Of a stretch of 64,000 nucleotides of DNA, positions 18,710 to 25,914 are shown in pieces. Below the pieces are notes generated by a model that saw nothing but the letters and a program-made list of their open reading frames with translations, was not told the DNA's origin and searched no databases. Source of the DNA: Rhodococcus sp. (in: high G+C Gram-positive bacteria) (GTDB lineage: Bacteria > Actinomycetota > Actinomycetes > Mycobacteriales > Mycobacteriaceae); the NCBI RefSeq assembly GCF_023264675.1, contig NZ_JAHFVG010000013.1:62001-126000 (forward strand), in the 5' to 3' direction. Within the stretch, counting starts at the first letter, position 1, and each line of letters starts with the position of its first letter. Position numbers and translations under genes: made by a program.

Positions 18710-21700
18710 GAGAGTTCATCCTTCCTGAAGTTCTGTTCTGCACGAGGTGGTGTCGTGGTACTGCCGGAAAGACCGAGATCACTCGCGCCGGGGTCGAGAA
18801 TCAGCGCCAGATGCGTCGATGCACCGGAGCTGTGATCTCCTGTCAATTCACGAACTTGCATGTGGCAGCTGAATCCGTCGGTGAGAATCGGTCGGTGTCC
18901 TGCTCGCCGTACCGCGGGAGCGAGGGCCTGCTCGGCCACTTTCATACTGATGTCGAAGTGGTCCGGTTCGAAGCCGAAGTTTCCGGCGACTCCGCAGCAT
19001 CCGGTCGCCTCGTCGACCGAGTTGATTCCCGACGCCGCGAGTGCAGAGCGCTGAGTCGCCTCACCGAACACTGCGTACTCGTGGCAGTGGGTCTGCACGG
19101 TCACCTCCGCGGGCACCGTCGCCGACGGCGTCCAGCCTGCCGCCGCCTGATCGATCACCGCCCCCGCAAAACTCTGTACCCGGGCAGCGACACGACGCGC
19201 CGCGTCGGAGTTCACCAGCTCCGGCAGATCCTTCTTCAGTGCGGCAGCACAACTCGGCTCGGTGACGACGATGGGGCGATCGCTTCCGTCGTCCAGAACA
19301 TCGGCCGTTCTGGTGAGAACCTTTCGAGCAGTGGAAAGCTGGCCCGTCGAGATCCAGGTGAGCCCGCAGCAGAGATCGGTTCGGCATTCGGTGGTCCGCC
19401 CCGCATCGGCGAGGACGCGCGCGGCTGCACCGACGATCTCCGGACGGAACCCTTTTGTGAACGAATCCACGAACAAGACCACGTCACCGCCGGTGACCGA
19501 CGACGCGACCTGCGACCGGAGTTCCTTGCGGGAAGCGAACCGCGGCAACGAACGCTTGGTAGTCAATCCACCGAGTTTCGCTGCCAATTTTCCGGTCGCC
19601 GGCGTCAACGCCGCATTCAACAACGGCGCGATCCGCGAAGTCACCTTCAGCCAACGCGGCAACCACCCGAGCGAGTAGTGAGCCATCGGCCTGAGCTTGC
19701 CCGCGTAATGGTGATCGAGAAATTCGGCCTTGTAGGTGGCCATGTCGACACCGACCGGACAGTCCGACGAACAGGCCTTGCACGAGAGGCACAAGTCAAG
19801 AGACTCCTTGACCTCTGACGATGCCCAGCCGTCGGCGACGGACGGAGAACTACGCACCATCTCCTGCAACACGCGAGCACGCCCGCGCGTCGAGTCCTTC
19901 TCGTCCCCGGTGGCACGGAAACTGGGGCACATCACCCCGCCGCTACTCGACCGGCATCGGCCGACACCAACACATGCTTGAGTCGCGTGAACGAACGGAT
20001 CCAGATTCGTCGTGGTTCCGATCTGGTGCAGCTCGAAGCTTGTCTTCCACTCTCGGTCCGGAACACCCTGCAATGCAAGATCGTTCATCATCGGCGCAGG
20101 ATCGGTGATGCTACCCGGATTGAGGATCGCCATCGGGTCCCAGATGTTCTTGAACCGCGCGAAAGCGGCGAGCATCGCCGGTGAATACATCACCGGAAGC
20201 AACTCGGAGCGAGCCCGGCCGTCCCCGTGCTCACCGGACAGCGAACCTCCATGACGTACCACTAGTTTCGCTGCATCGAGCAAGAAGCCCGCCATGACGG
20301 CGCGGCCTTCGTCGGTGCGCTGGTCGAAGGTGATGCGCACGTGCATGCAACCCGCACCGAAGTGCCCGTACATCACACCGGTCAACGAATGCTCGGCCAG
20401 CAGGTCACGGAACTCGGCCAAGTAGGCGGCGAGGTTCTCCGGAGCAACCGCGGAATCCTCCCATCCCGGCCAGGATTCGGTCACCCCCGCTCCACTCCCG
20501 CCATTCTCGGTCATTCCGCGGGCTCCACTCCCGCCACCCCCGGTCATTCCGCGGGCTCCACTCCCGCCTCCCCCGGCGAGTCGCGCCGACAACCCGGCAC
20601 CGTCCTCGCGAACGCGCCACAGCGACTTACGTTCGGCTGGATCGGCGACGATACGGCCCTCTTTCAACCTGCCGAGCTCGGTCAAGCGGGCAAGCAACCG
20701 TTCGGCCTTCTCCTCGACCTCGGCGGGGTTCTCTCCGTCCAGGTCGACGTACAGCCACGCGTTCCCCGACGGCAATCCCTTCACCGAGTCCTGGCCTCGC
20801 CTGTACTGCATGGTCTCGACGATCTTCTCGTCGATGCCCTCGATGGCGGCCGGCGAGAATTCCAGGATGGTCATCACGTCCTGTGCCGCTTCGACCACGT
20901 CCTGATAGCCGAGGCACAGCAGCAATGCTGCCGGTGGCACCGGGACGAGCACAACGGTCGCCGCGACGACGATCGCGCACGTCCCTTCGCTGCCCACCAA
21001 GGCGCGGGCCACGTCGAAGCCGTTCTCGGGCAACAACGTCGCAAGATGGAACCCGGATACCTGGCGAGCGATCCGGCCGAGCTCCAGCCGGAAGTCGGCA
21101 AGGTTGTCCGACACGAGGCCGCGGAGTTCGGTGGTGATGCGTGATGCCTCCTCCACCGCCGCGGCATCCTCGACATCGACGGCGCCGATGCCGGACCTGG
21201 TGGCTCTCAACAGGTTGCCCTGGGCCGTCACCACATCGAGCGCGATGGTGTGATCCGCGGTGCGCCCGTACCGAACGGAGTGGTTGCCGCACGCATCGTT
21301 GCCGATCGCTCCGCCGACCGTTGCCCGAGTTCTGCTCGACGGATCGGGGGCATAGGTCAGCACGCCGTCGGTGACTGCGGACGCCGCGGCCGCGAGTTCG
21401 GAGATCACGATGCCCGGCTCGACGACGGCAGATCTCCCCGCAACGTCGATCGACACGACGCGGTTCATGTGACGCGAGAAGTCGAGAACCACTCCGGCGC
21501 CGATTGCGTTGCCCGCCATCGACGTTCCACCGCCGCGACCGACCACAGGAACTCCGGCGGACGCGCACGCGAGCACCACGGTTCGTACGTCTTGCGCCGA
21601 GCGCGGAAACACCACAGCACGCGGCCGTACCCGATAGTTCGAGGCATCGTAGGAATACTCGGCCAGTCGACGGGCCGAGGAATCGGTCTCGATTCCCGCC

Positions 21701-21759
21701 CTCAGCAGTACGCCGAGGACGGAATCGCGGTCGTCGCGAACGCTGTCGACCAGGGTCAC
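18706..21759 (-). CDS. FAD-linked oxidase fused to Fe-S/CCG domains (D-2-hydroxyacid dehydrogenase, YdiJ-like)
   Basis: Start is the GTG at 21757-21759, overlapping the class III aminotransferase stop (GTGA); the frame is open further upstream but that part is antisense-like noise. 1017 residues, matching the D-2-hydroxyglutarate/D-lactate dehydrogenase fusion family. Order: FAD-binding domain (VVGRGGGTSMAGNAIG, DPSSRATVGG-like region), FAD oxidase C-domain, 4Fe-4S cysteines (CLSCKACSSDCP), and two cysteine-rich CCG motifs (CCGLTW, CCGVAGNFGF). About residues 395-427 are an inserted Gly/Ser repeat encoded by the hairpin array at 20479-20574. It probably oxidises a D-2-hydroxyacid and passes electrons to the membrane. 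Confidence 0.85.
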   Translation of the reverse strand: MTLVDSVRDDRDSVLGVLLRAGIETDSSARRLAEYSYDASNYRVRPRAVVFPRSAQDVRTVVLACASAGVPVVGRGGGTSMAGNAIGAGVVLDFSRHMNRVVSIDVAGRSAVVEPGIVISELAAAASAVTDGVLTYAPDPSSRTRATVGGAIGNDACGNHSVRYGRTADHTIALDVVTAQGNLLRATRSGIGAVDVEDAAAVEEASRITTELRGLVSDNLADFRLELGRIARQVSGFHLATLLPENGFDVARALVGSEGTCAIVVAATVVLVPVPPAALLLCLGYQDVVEAAQDVMTILEFSPAAIEGIDEKIVETMQYRRGQDSVKGLPSGNAWLYVDLDGENPAEVEEKAERLLARLTELGRLKEGRIVADPAERKSLWRVREDGAGLSARLAGGGGSGARGMTGGGGSGARGMTENGGSGAGVTESWPGWEDSAVAPENLAAYLAEFRDLLAEHSLTGVMYGHFGAGCMHVRITFDQRTDEGRAVMAGFLLDAAKLVVRHGGSLSGEHGDGRARSELLPVMYSPAMLAAFARFKNIWDPMAILNPGSITDPAPMMNDLALQGVPDREWKTSFELHQIGTTTNLDPFVHATQACVGVGRCRSSSGGVMCPSFRATGDEKDSTRGRARVLQEMVRSSPSVADGWASSEVKESLDLCLSCKACSSDCPVGVDMATYKAEFLDHHYAGKLRPMAHYSLGWLPRWLKVTSRIAPLLNAALTPATGKLAAKLGGLTTKRSLPRFASRKELRSQVASSVTGGDVVLFVDSFTKGFRPEIVGAAARVLADAGRTTECRTDLCCGLTWISTGQLSTARKVLTRTADVLDDGSDRPIVVTEPSCAAALKKDLPELVNSDAARRVAARVQSFAGAVIDQAAAGWTPSATVPAEVTVQTHCHEYAVFGEATQRSALAASGINSVDEATGCCGVAGNFGFEPDHFDISMKVAEQALAPAVRRAGHRPILTDGFSCHMQVRELTGDHSSGASTHLALILDPGASDLGLSGSTTTPPRAEQNFRKDELS
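20479..20574 (-). repeat. 33-base hairpin tandem repeat, locus 2 (two full, one shorter copy)
   Basis: Plus-strand copies begin at 20479 (30 bases, one arm damaged), 20509 and 20542. The stem arms are GCGGG and CCCGC around CTCCACT, preceded by GGTCATTCC. Read on the minus strand the unit is that of locus 1 (14999-15059), with one stem pair changed on both sides. It is in frame inside the FAD oxidase gene and translated as GGSGARGMT-like units in a loop just before WPGWEDSAV. Confidence 0.85.
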
Positions 21760-23021
21760 AATGCTCGCTTGAGCGTCCGTGCAATCGCGTCGATGCCCTC
21801 GGCTATCTCGTCGTCGGTGACGACCAGAGCGGGAATCACTCGAACGACGTTGCCGAGCGCACCGCAGGTGAGCAGCAGCAAACCCTCCGAGATCGCGGTC
21901 TGCTGCACTCGGGCTGCGGCCGCGGCGTCCGGCTTGCCGTTGTCGTCGACGAATTCCAGCGCCTGCATCAGGCCGAGTCCGCGCGCGTCGCCGATTGCCG
22001 AGTACTGCTCCTTCAGTTGCAGCAAGCCGTCGAGCAGCACCGCACCCTGCTTGGCTGCGTTCTCGACCAGACCCTCGTCGCGGACCACATCGAGTGTGGC
22101 AACCGCTGCGGCCGCAGCGACGGCGTTTCCGCCGTACGTCCCGCCCTGCGACCCTGGCCAGGCCTTCGACATCAGTTCCGTCGACGCCGCAATGGCGGAG
22201 ATGGGGAACCCCGAGGCCAGCCCCTTCGCAGTGATGACGATGTCGGGCTTGGCCGTCGAGTGCTCGTGGCCCCAGAATTTCCCGGTCCGGCCGACTCCTG
22301 CCTGTACCTCGTCGACGATCAACACGATGCCGTGCTCGTCGGCTCGCGCACGCACACCCTCGAGGAATGCGGGAGGCGTCGGGAGGTAGCCGCCGTCGCC
22401 GAGGACAGGTTCGATGATGAAGGCCGCGGTGTCGGCGGGGCTGGAGATGGTGGCGAGAAGGTAGTCGAGTTCGGTCAACGCGAAGGCGATTGCGGTGTCC
22501 ATGTCCCAGCCGTAACGGAATGCATACGGGAACGGTGCGATGTGGACACCGCCCATGATCGGCGAGAAGCCGGAACGGAACTTGGTGCCGGCTGTCGTCA
22601 ACGACGCAGCGGCAACGGTGCGCCCGTGGAACCCGCCGTGAAAGGCAATGATGTTCGGCCGACCGGTGGCCATTCGCGCCAGCCGAATGGAGGCTTCGAC
22701 GGCTTCCGAGCCGGAGTTGGCGTAGAAGACGCTGTCGAGCCCGGCGGGGAGAAAGTCGCCCAGCTTCTCCGTCAGTTCCAGCAGCGGCTTGTGCATGACG
22801 GTCGTGTACTGGGCATGGATGATCTTGCCGACCTGCTCTCGGGCCGCTTCGACGACGCGAGGATGGCAGTGACCGGTGCTGGTGACGCCGATTCCGGTGG
22901 TGAAGTCCAGGTATCGGTTTCCGTCCGTGCCGTGAATCCAGCTGCCGGCTGCATAGTCGACGACAACCGGAGTTGCTTGCTTGAGTGCGGGACTGAGGTG
23001 GGTGCGGGTCGGCGCTGTCAT
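21756..23021 (-). CDS. Class III PLP aminotransferase (GABA / diaminobutyrate type)
   Basis: 421 residues. Class III features are complete: FTTGIGVTSTGHCHP, YANSGSEAVEASIRLAR, FHGGFHGRT, LIVDEVQAGVGRTGKFWG (cofactor Asp) and the PLP-lysine in ITAKGLASGFP. It resembles GabT and the 2,4-diaminobutyrate transaminase DoeD. It is the first gene of a four-gene overlapping operon (aminotransferase, FAD oxidase, ALDH, GntR). A TTGACA box on the minus strand (23052-23057) inside the operator would place the transcript start at or very near the ATG, so the mRNA may be leaderless. Confidence 0.87.
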   Translation of the reverse strand: MTAPTRTHLSPALKQATPVVVDYAAGSWIHGTDGNRYLDFTTGIGVTSTGHCHPRVVEAAREQVGKIIHAQYTTVMHKPLLELTEKLGDFLPAGLDSVFYANSGSEAVEASIRLARMATGRPNIIAFHGGFHGRTVAAASLTTAGTKFRSGFSPIMGGVHIAPFPYAFRYGWDMDTAIAFALTELDYLLATISSPADTAAFIIEPVLGDGGYLPTPPAFLEGVRARADEHGIVLIVDEVQAGVGRTGKFWGHEHSTAKPDIVITAKGLASGFPISAIAASTELMSKAWPGSQGGTYGGNAVAAAAAVATLDVVRDEGLVENAAKQGAVLLDGLLQLKEQYSAIGDARGLGLMQALEFVDDNGKPDAAAAARVQQTAISEGLLLLTCGALGNVVRVIPALVVTDDEIAEGIDAIARTLKRAL

Positions 23022-23043
23022 GGCTGCAATCGTGGTTCAGGAT

Positions 23044-23067
23044 TTGCAGATTGTCAACAATCTGCAA
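23044..23067. promoter_or_regulatory. Perfect palindromic operator between the aminotransferase and ribokinase genes
   Basis: Arms TTGCAGATTGT (23044-23054) and ACAATCTGCAA (23057-23067) separated by two bases. It sits 23 bases before the aminotransferase ATG and overlaps plausible promoters on both strands. The 19-base core recurs at 16418. This is the expected size and symmetry of an FCD-type GntR site. Confidence 0.8.
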
Positions 23068-23078
23068 GAAACTATTTC
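23051..23078 (+). promoter_or_regulatory. Candidate promoter of the ribokinase-like gene
   Basis: TTGTCA (23051-23056), 16 bases, TATTTC (23073-23078), about 50 bases before the gene start. The -35 box is inside the palindromic operator, so the kinase gene may share control with the leftward operon. Confidence 0.4.
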
Positions 23079-23130
23079 TGCGGACGTCCGATGTTTGCGC
23101 ACGACGGCGGCGAAGCAGCATTCTTCACAG

Positions 23131-23991
23131 ATGACGACGACGCGCGTGACCGTGCTGGGCAGTATCAACATGGACCTCGTCACGGGCGCTGCGGCACTCC
23201 CTTCACCCGGCGAGACAGTTCTCGGGAACTCGTTCGCAACCGCTCAAGGCGGAAAAGGCGCCAATCAGGCGATTGCCGCTGCCAAATCGGGTGCCCGGAC
23301 GACATTCATCGGCTCTGTCGGCGACGACGCATTCGCCGACGAATTGGCCACCTGCCTGTCCGCGGCCGAGGTCGACACCACACTTCTGCGTCGCGAACCA
23401 GGCCCGAGCGGTATCGCGGCCATCACCGTCGACCAGGCAGGTGAAAACTCGATCGTCGTCGTGCCTGGCGCCAACAGCTCCGTCACGGATCTGACCGACA
23501 CCGAACTGTCGGCGATCGCCGATGCCGATATTCTGCTGTGCCAGTTGGAAATTCCGCTGGCTACCGTGATCGCCGGAGCCGCACACGCGCGTGAACACAG
23601 CACAGTGGTGATGCTGAACCCGTCACCGGTGCAACCGTTGCCCGACAGCCTCGTGGACACCGTCGACGTTCTCGTGGTCAACGAGGCCGAGGCCGCAGCA
23701 ATCGGCCCGGAAACACTGGATCGTATCGACCATGTGGTCATCACTCTTGGATCGGCCGGTGCGCGGTATCGGGCTCTCGACACGACGTTCGACGTCTCGG
23801 CGCCGAAAGTCGAGGCCGTCGACACCACCGGAGCGGGTGACGCCTTCGCCGGGGCGCTGGCATCGGAGTGGCACGCCGGTCCATCGCGAGCGATGGCGTT
23901 CGCCTGCGCTGGAGGAGCGTTTGCCACCACGGGGCGTGGCGCCGGTTCTTCCTCGGGTTCACGGGCCGACATCGAGGCCCTGCTGGCCTGA
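23131..23991 (+). CDS. Ribokinase-like PfkB family sugar kinase
   Basis: 286 residues from the ATG at 23131. PfkB signature 1 is present (GGKGANQAIAAAKSGARTTFIGSVGDD), and signature 2 is DTTGAGDAFAGALASEW with the catalytic Asp. The N-terminal VTVLGSINMDLV and the lid region match ribokinase, which phosphorylates ribose at O5. It is slightly short for RbsK (about 300) and no ribose transporter is nearby. It is divergent from the aminotransferase operon and shares its operator region. Confidence 0.85.
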   Translation: MTTTRVTVLGSINMDLVTGAAALPSPGETVLGNSFATAQGGKGANQAIAAAKSGARTTFIGSVGDDAFADELATCLSAAEVDTTLLRREPGPSGIAAITVDQAGENSIVVVPGANSSVTDLTDTELSAIADADILLCQLEIPLATVIAGAAHAREHSTVVMLNPSPVQPLPDSLVDTVDVLVVNEAEAAAIGPETLDRIDHVVITLGSAGARYRALDTTFDVSAPKVEAVDTTGAGDAFAGALASEWHAGPSRAMAFACAGGAFATTGRGAGSSSGSRADIEALLA

Positions 23992-24030
23992 TGTCCCCTC
24001 GTCGCCCGACCCGGCGATACGGTTGCGCTC

Positions 24031-24924
24031 ATGGCCCTCTCCCCTCGCGTCCCCGATCTCGCTGCACTCGACGTGATGGTCTCGGTCGCTCGCCTGGGCA
24101 GCATGAGCGCGGCGGGGAGGGAACACGGGCTCAGCCAGCAGGCCGTCAGCGCTCGGATCAGGGCAGCCGAACGAGACATCGGCCTCCGCGTGTTCGACAG
24201 GACGAGTTCGGGCGTCGGACTGACGCCCGAGGGCGTCGCTGTCCTCGAATGGGCCGAGATCGTTCTCCGTTCGGCGGAGAAGTTCGCCACCGGTGTTCAG
24301 TCCTTGATGCAGGAGGACAACGCCCATCTCACCGTTGCTGCCAGCATGACGATCGCCGAGCATCTCGTCCCCGGCTGGATCGTCCTGATGCGCAGGCGCT
24401 TTCCGGCGGTCGACACCCAGATGCGATTGATGAACTCGACCGAGGTCGCCCAGTACGTTCTGGACGGCCGAGCGAATCTCGGATTCGTGGAAGGCCCCGT
24501 CATTCCAGCCGGCTTGGACGTTCGCGTTGTCGCGGTGGACGAGCTGCTGGTGGTGACAGGCCTCGAACACCCATGGGCGCGAACGAAATCCGTGGGGATC
24601 GACGAGCTGGCCGCGACTCCGCTGATCCAGCGAGAGCCCGGGTCGGGAACACGCACCACCTACGAGAACACGGTACATCCCACCGTGCCACCCTTGCTGG
24701 AGCTGGGCTCGGTGACAGCGATCAAATCTGCTGTGGTGAGCGGTAATACACCGAGTGTGTTGTCATCGTTGGCGGTCGCCTCCGACATCCGCGACGGACG
24801 GTTGGTCCGCATTCGCGTCGACGGACTCTCGATGTCACGCCAGCTCCGCGCAGTGTGGAGCAGTCAGTCGTCCCCGACGGGTCCGAGCCGGGATTTCCTG
24901 GACATCGCAACCCAACCGCGGTGA
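24031..24924 (+). CDS. LysR family transcriptional regulator
   Basis: 297 residues. The N-terminal helix-turn-helix (VARLGSMSAAGREHGLSQQAVSARIRAAERDIGLRVFDRTSSGVGLTPEG) is at about residues 16-65, followed by a LysR substrate-binding domain (TVAASMTIAEHLVPGWI...). It lies 39 bases downstream of the ribokinase-like gene on the same strand and converges on crcB. No divergent target gene is present, so its regulon cannot be guessed from position. Confidence 0.88.
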   Translation: MALSPRVPDLAALDVMVSVARLGSMSAAGREHGLSQQAVSARIRAAERDIGLRVFDRTSSGVGLTPEGVAVLEWAEIVLRSAEKFATGVQSLMQEDNAHLTVAASMTIAEHLVPGWIVLMRRRFPAVDTQMRLMNSTEVAQYVLDGRANLGFVEGPVIPAGLDVRVVAVDELLVVTGLEHPWARTKSVGIDELAATPLIQREPGSGTRTTYENTVHPTVPPLLELGSVTAIKSAVVSGNTPSVLSSLAVASDIRDGRLVRIRVDGLSMSRQLRAVWSSQSSPTGPSRDFLDIATQPR

Positions 24925-24949
24925 CGCTCGCCGCACCCAGGCCTCACTG

Positions 24950-25318
24950 CTACAGCAAGCCCGAGGCCCAGACCCCGGTGGCGCACGCACCGACGGAGAT
25001 CACGAGCGTTCCCACGGCATGGAACAGCCCGAGGGCAGTTCGACCCGAGTGGACCAAGCGCACCGTCTCCACACTTGCCGTGCTGAAGGTCGTGTATCCG
25101 CCGCAGAATCCGGTGCCGATCACCGCTTGAACATCGCCCGACCCACCGTCGAACAGAACAAGGCCCGCCAGAAACCCGAGAACCAGGGAGCCGGTGACGT
25201 TGATACCAACGGTCGCCCACGGAAACACGGTGCGGAGTTTCGACTTCACGTGGGAATCGACGACGAAGCGGACGACTGCGCCGAGTGCGCCCGCCAGCGC
25301 GACGAGCACGACGATCAT
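24950..25318 (-). CDS. crcB: Fluoride efflux channel CrcB (Fluc), subunit 1
   Basis: 122 residues with four membrane helices. CrcB marks: GALGAVVRFVVD, ATVGINVTGSLVLGFL, and GTGFCGGYTTFSTASVE with the Thr/Ser/Phe-box residues of the fluoride pore. The start overlaps the stop of the second crcB by four bases. Fluc channels are antiparallel dimers; two tandem genes generally give a heterodimer with opposite orientations. Confidence 0.93.
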   Translation of the reverse strand: MIVVLVALAGALGAVVRFVVDSHVKSKLRTVFPWATVGINVTGSLVLGFLAGLVLFDGGSGDVQAVIGTGFCGGYTTFSTASVETVRLVHSGRTALGLFHAVGTLVISVGACATGVWASGLL

Positions 25319-25812
25319 CGAACCGTCCTCCGTGCCCCGAATCGGATGCCTGCCCAGGCCGCGGCCGCGCCGAGCACTACGGTCACGACGGCGTAGGCAA
25401 GCGCAGTCGGCACGTGTCCGTCCCGAGCCAGCAGGACTGTCTCCAGTGCGAACGTGCTGTAGGTGGTGAACGCACCGCAGAAACCGGTACCCGCCAACAG
25501 ACGAACGCGCCGTCGATTGCCCGTGTCGTCTCCGCGGCGCACCAATGTCTCGAGCAACAATCCGAGTACGAAGGCCCCGGCGATGTTGATCCCGAACGTG
25601 GCGACCGGCCAGCCTGGACTGCTGTGCGGAACGGCCGTCTCGATTCCGTAGCGGGCGAGCGTCCCCAGGACGCCGCCTCCGAATACGAGACCGAGTGCCG
25701 AGAGTTGCAGATGCACGGGCCTGGCCTCGGTGAACTGTTCCATCGAGTCGGAATCGGGGTCGATCGGCATCTCGTCGGACGAGTCAGCCCCGTACCTCGC
25801 GCTCTCGGCCAT
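25315..25812 (-). CDS. crcB: Fluoride efflux channel CrcB (Fluc), subunit 2
   Basis: I start at the ATG 25810-25812, preceded by AGAGGGG; a longer in-frame start would add 31 residues not seen in the family. 165 residues: an acidic N-terminal tail of about 30 residues, then four helices with GGGVLGTLARYGIE, ATFGINIAGAFVLGLL and GTGFCGAFTTYSTFALE. I looked in the 102-base upstream gap for a fluoride riboswitch and do not recognise one. Confidence 0.9.
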   Translation of the reverse strand: MAESARYGADSSDEMPIDPDSDSMEQFTEARPVHLQLSALGLVFGGGVLGTLARYGIETAVPHSSPGWPVATFGINIAGAFVLGLLLETLVRRGDDTGNRRRVRLLAGTGFCGAFTTYSTFALETVLLARDGHVPTALAYAVVTVVLGAAAAWAGIRFGARRTVR

Positions 25813-25914
25813 GACGCCCCTCTCTCGAATTGCTTTCTCGATTGTCCGCAGACGAGCTCGTCCCACTCGCTGCACCCCCTCCATCGTGTCGGACTCGTGC
25901 GGCACGATGGTGCA

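Noticed and set aside
21760..23121. N-terminal extension that would make a 1471-residue FAD oxidase
   Set aside because: It lies over the class III aminotransferase in another frame; the GTGA start at 21759 gives the family's normal length.
25813..25914. Fluoride riboswitch upstream of crcB
   Set aside because: I could not find the conserved fluoride-aptamer sequence or its pseudoknot pattern in this gap.
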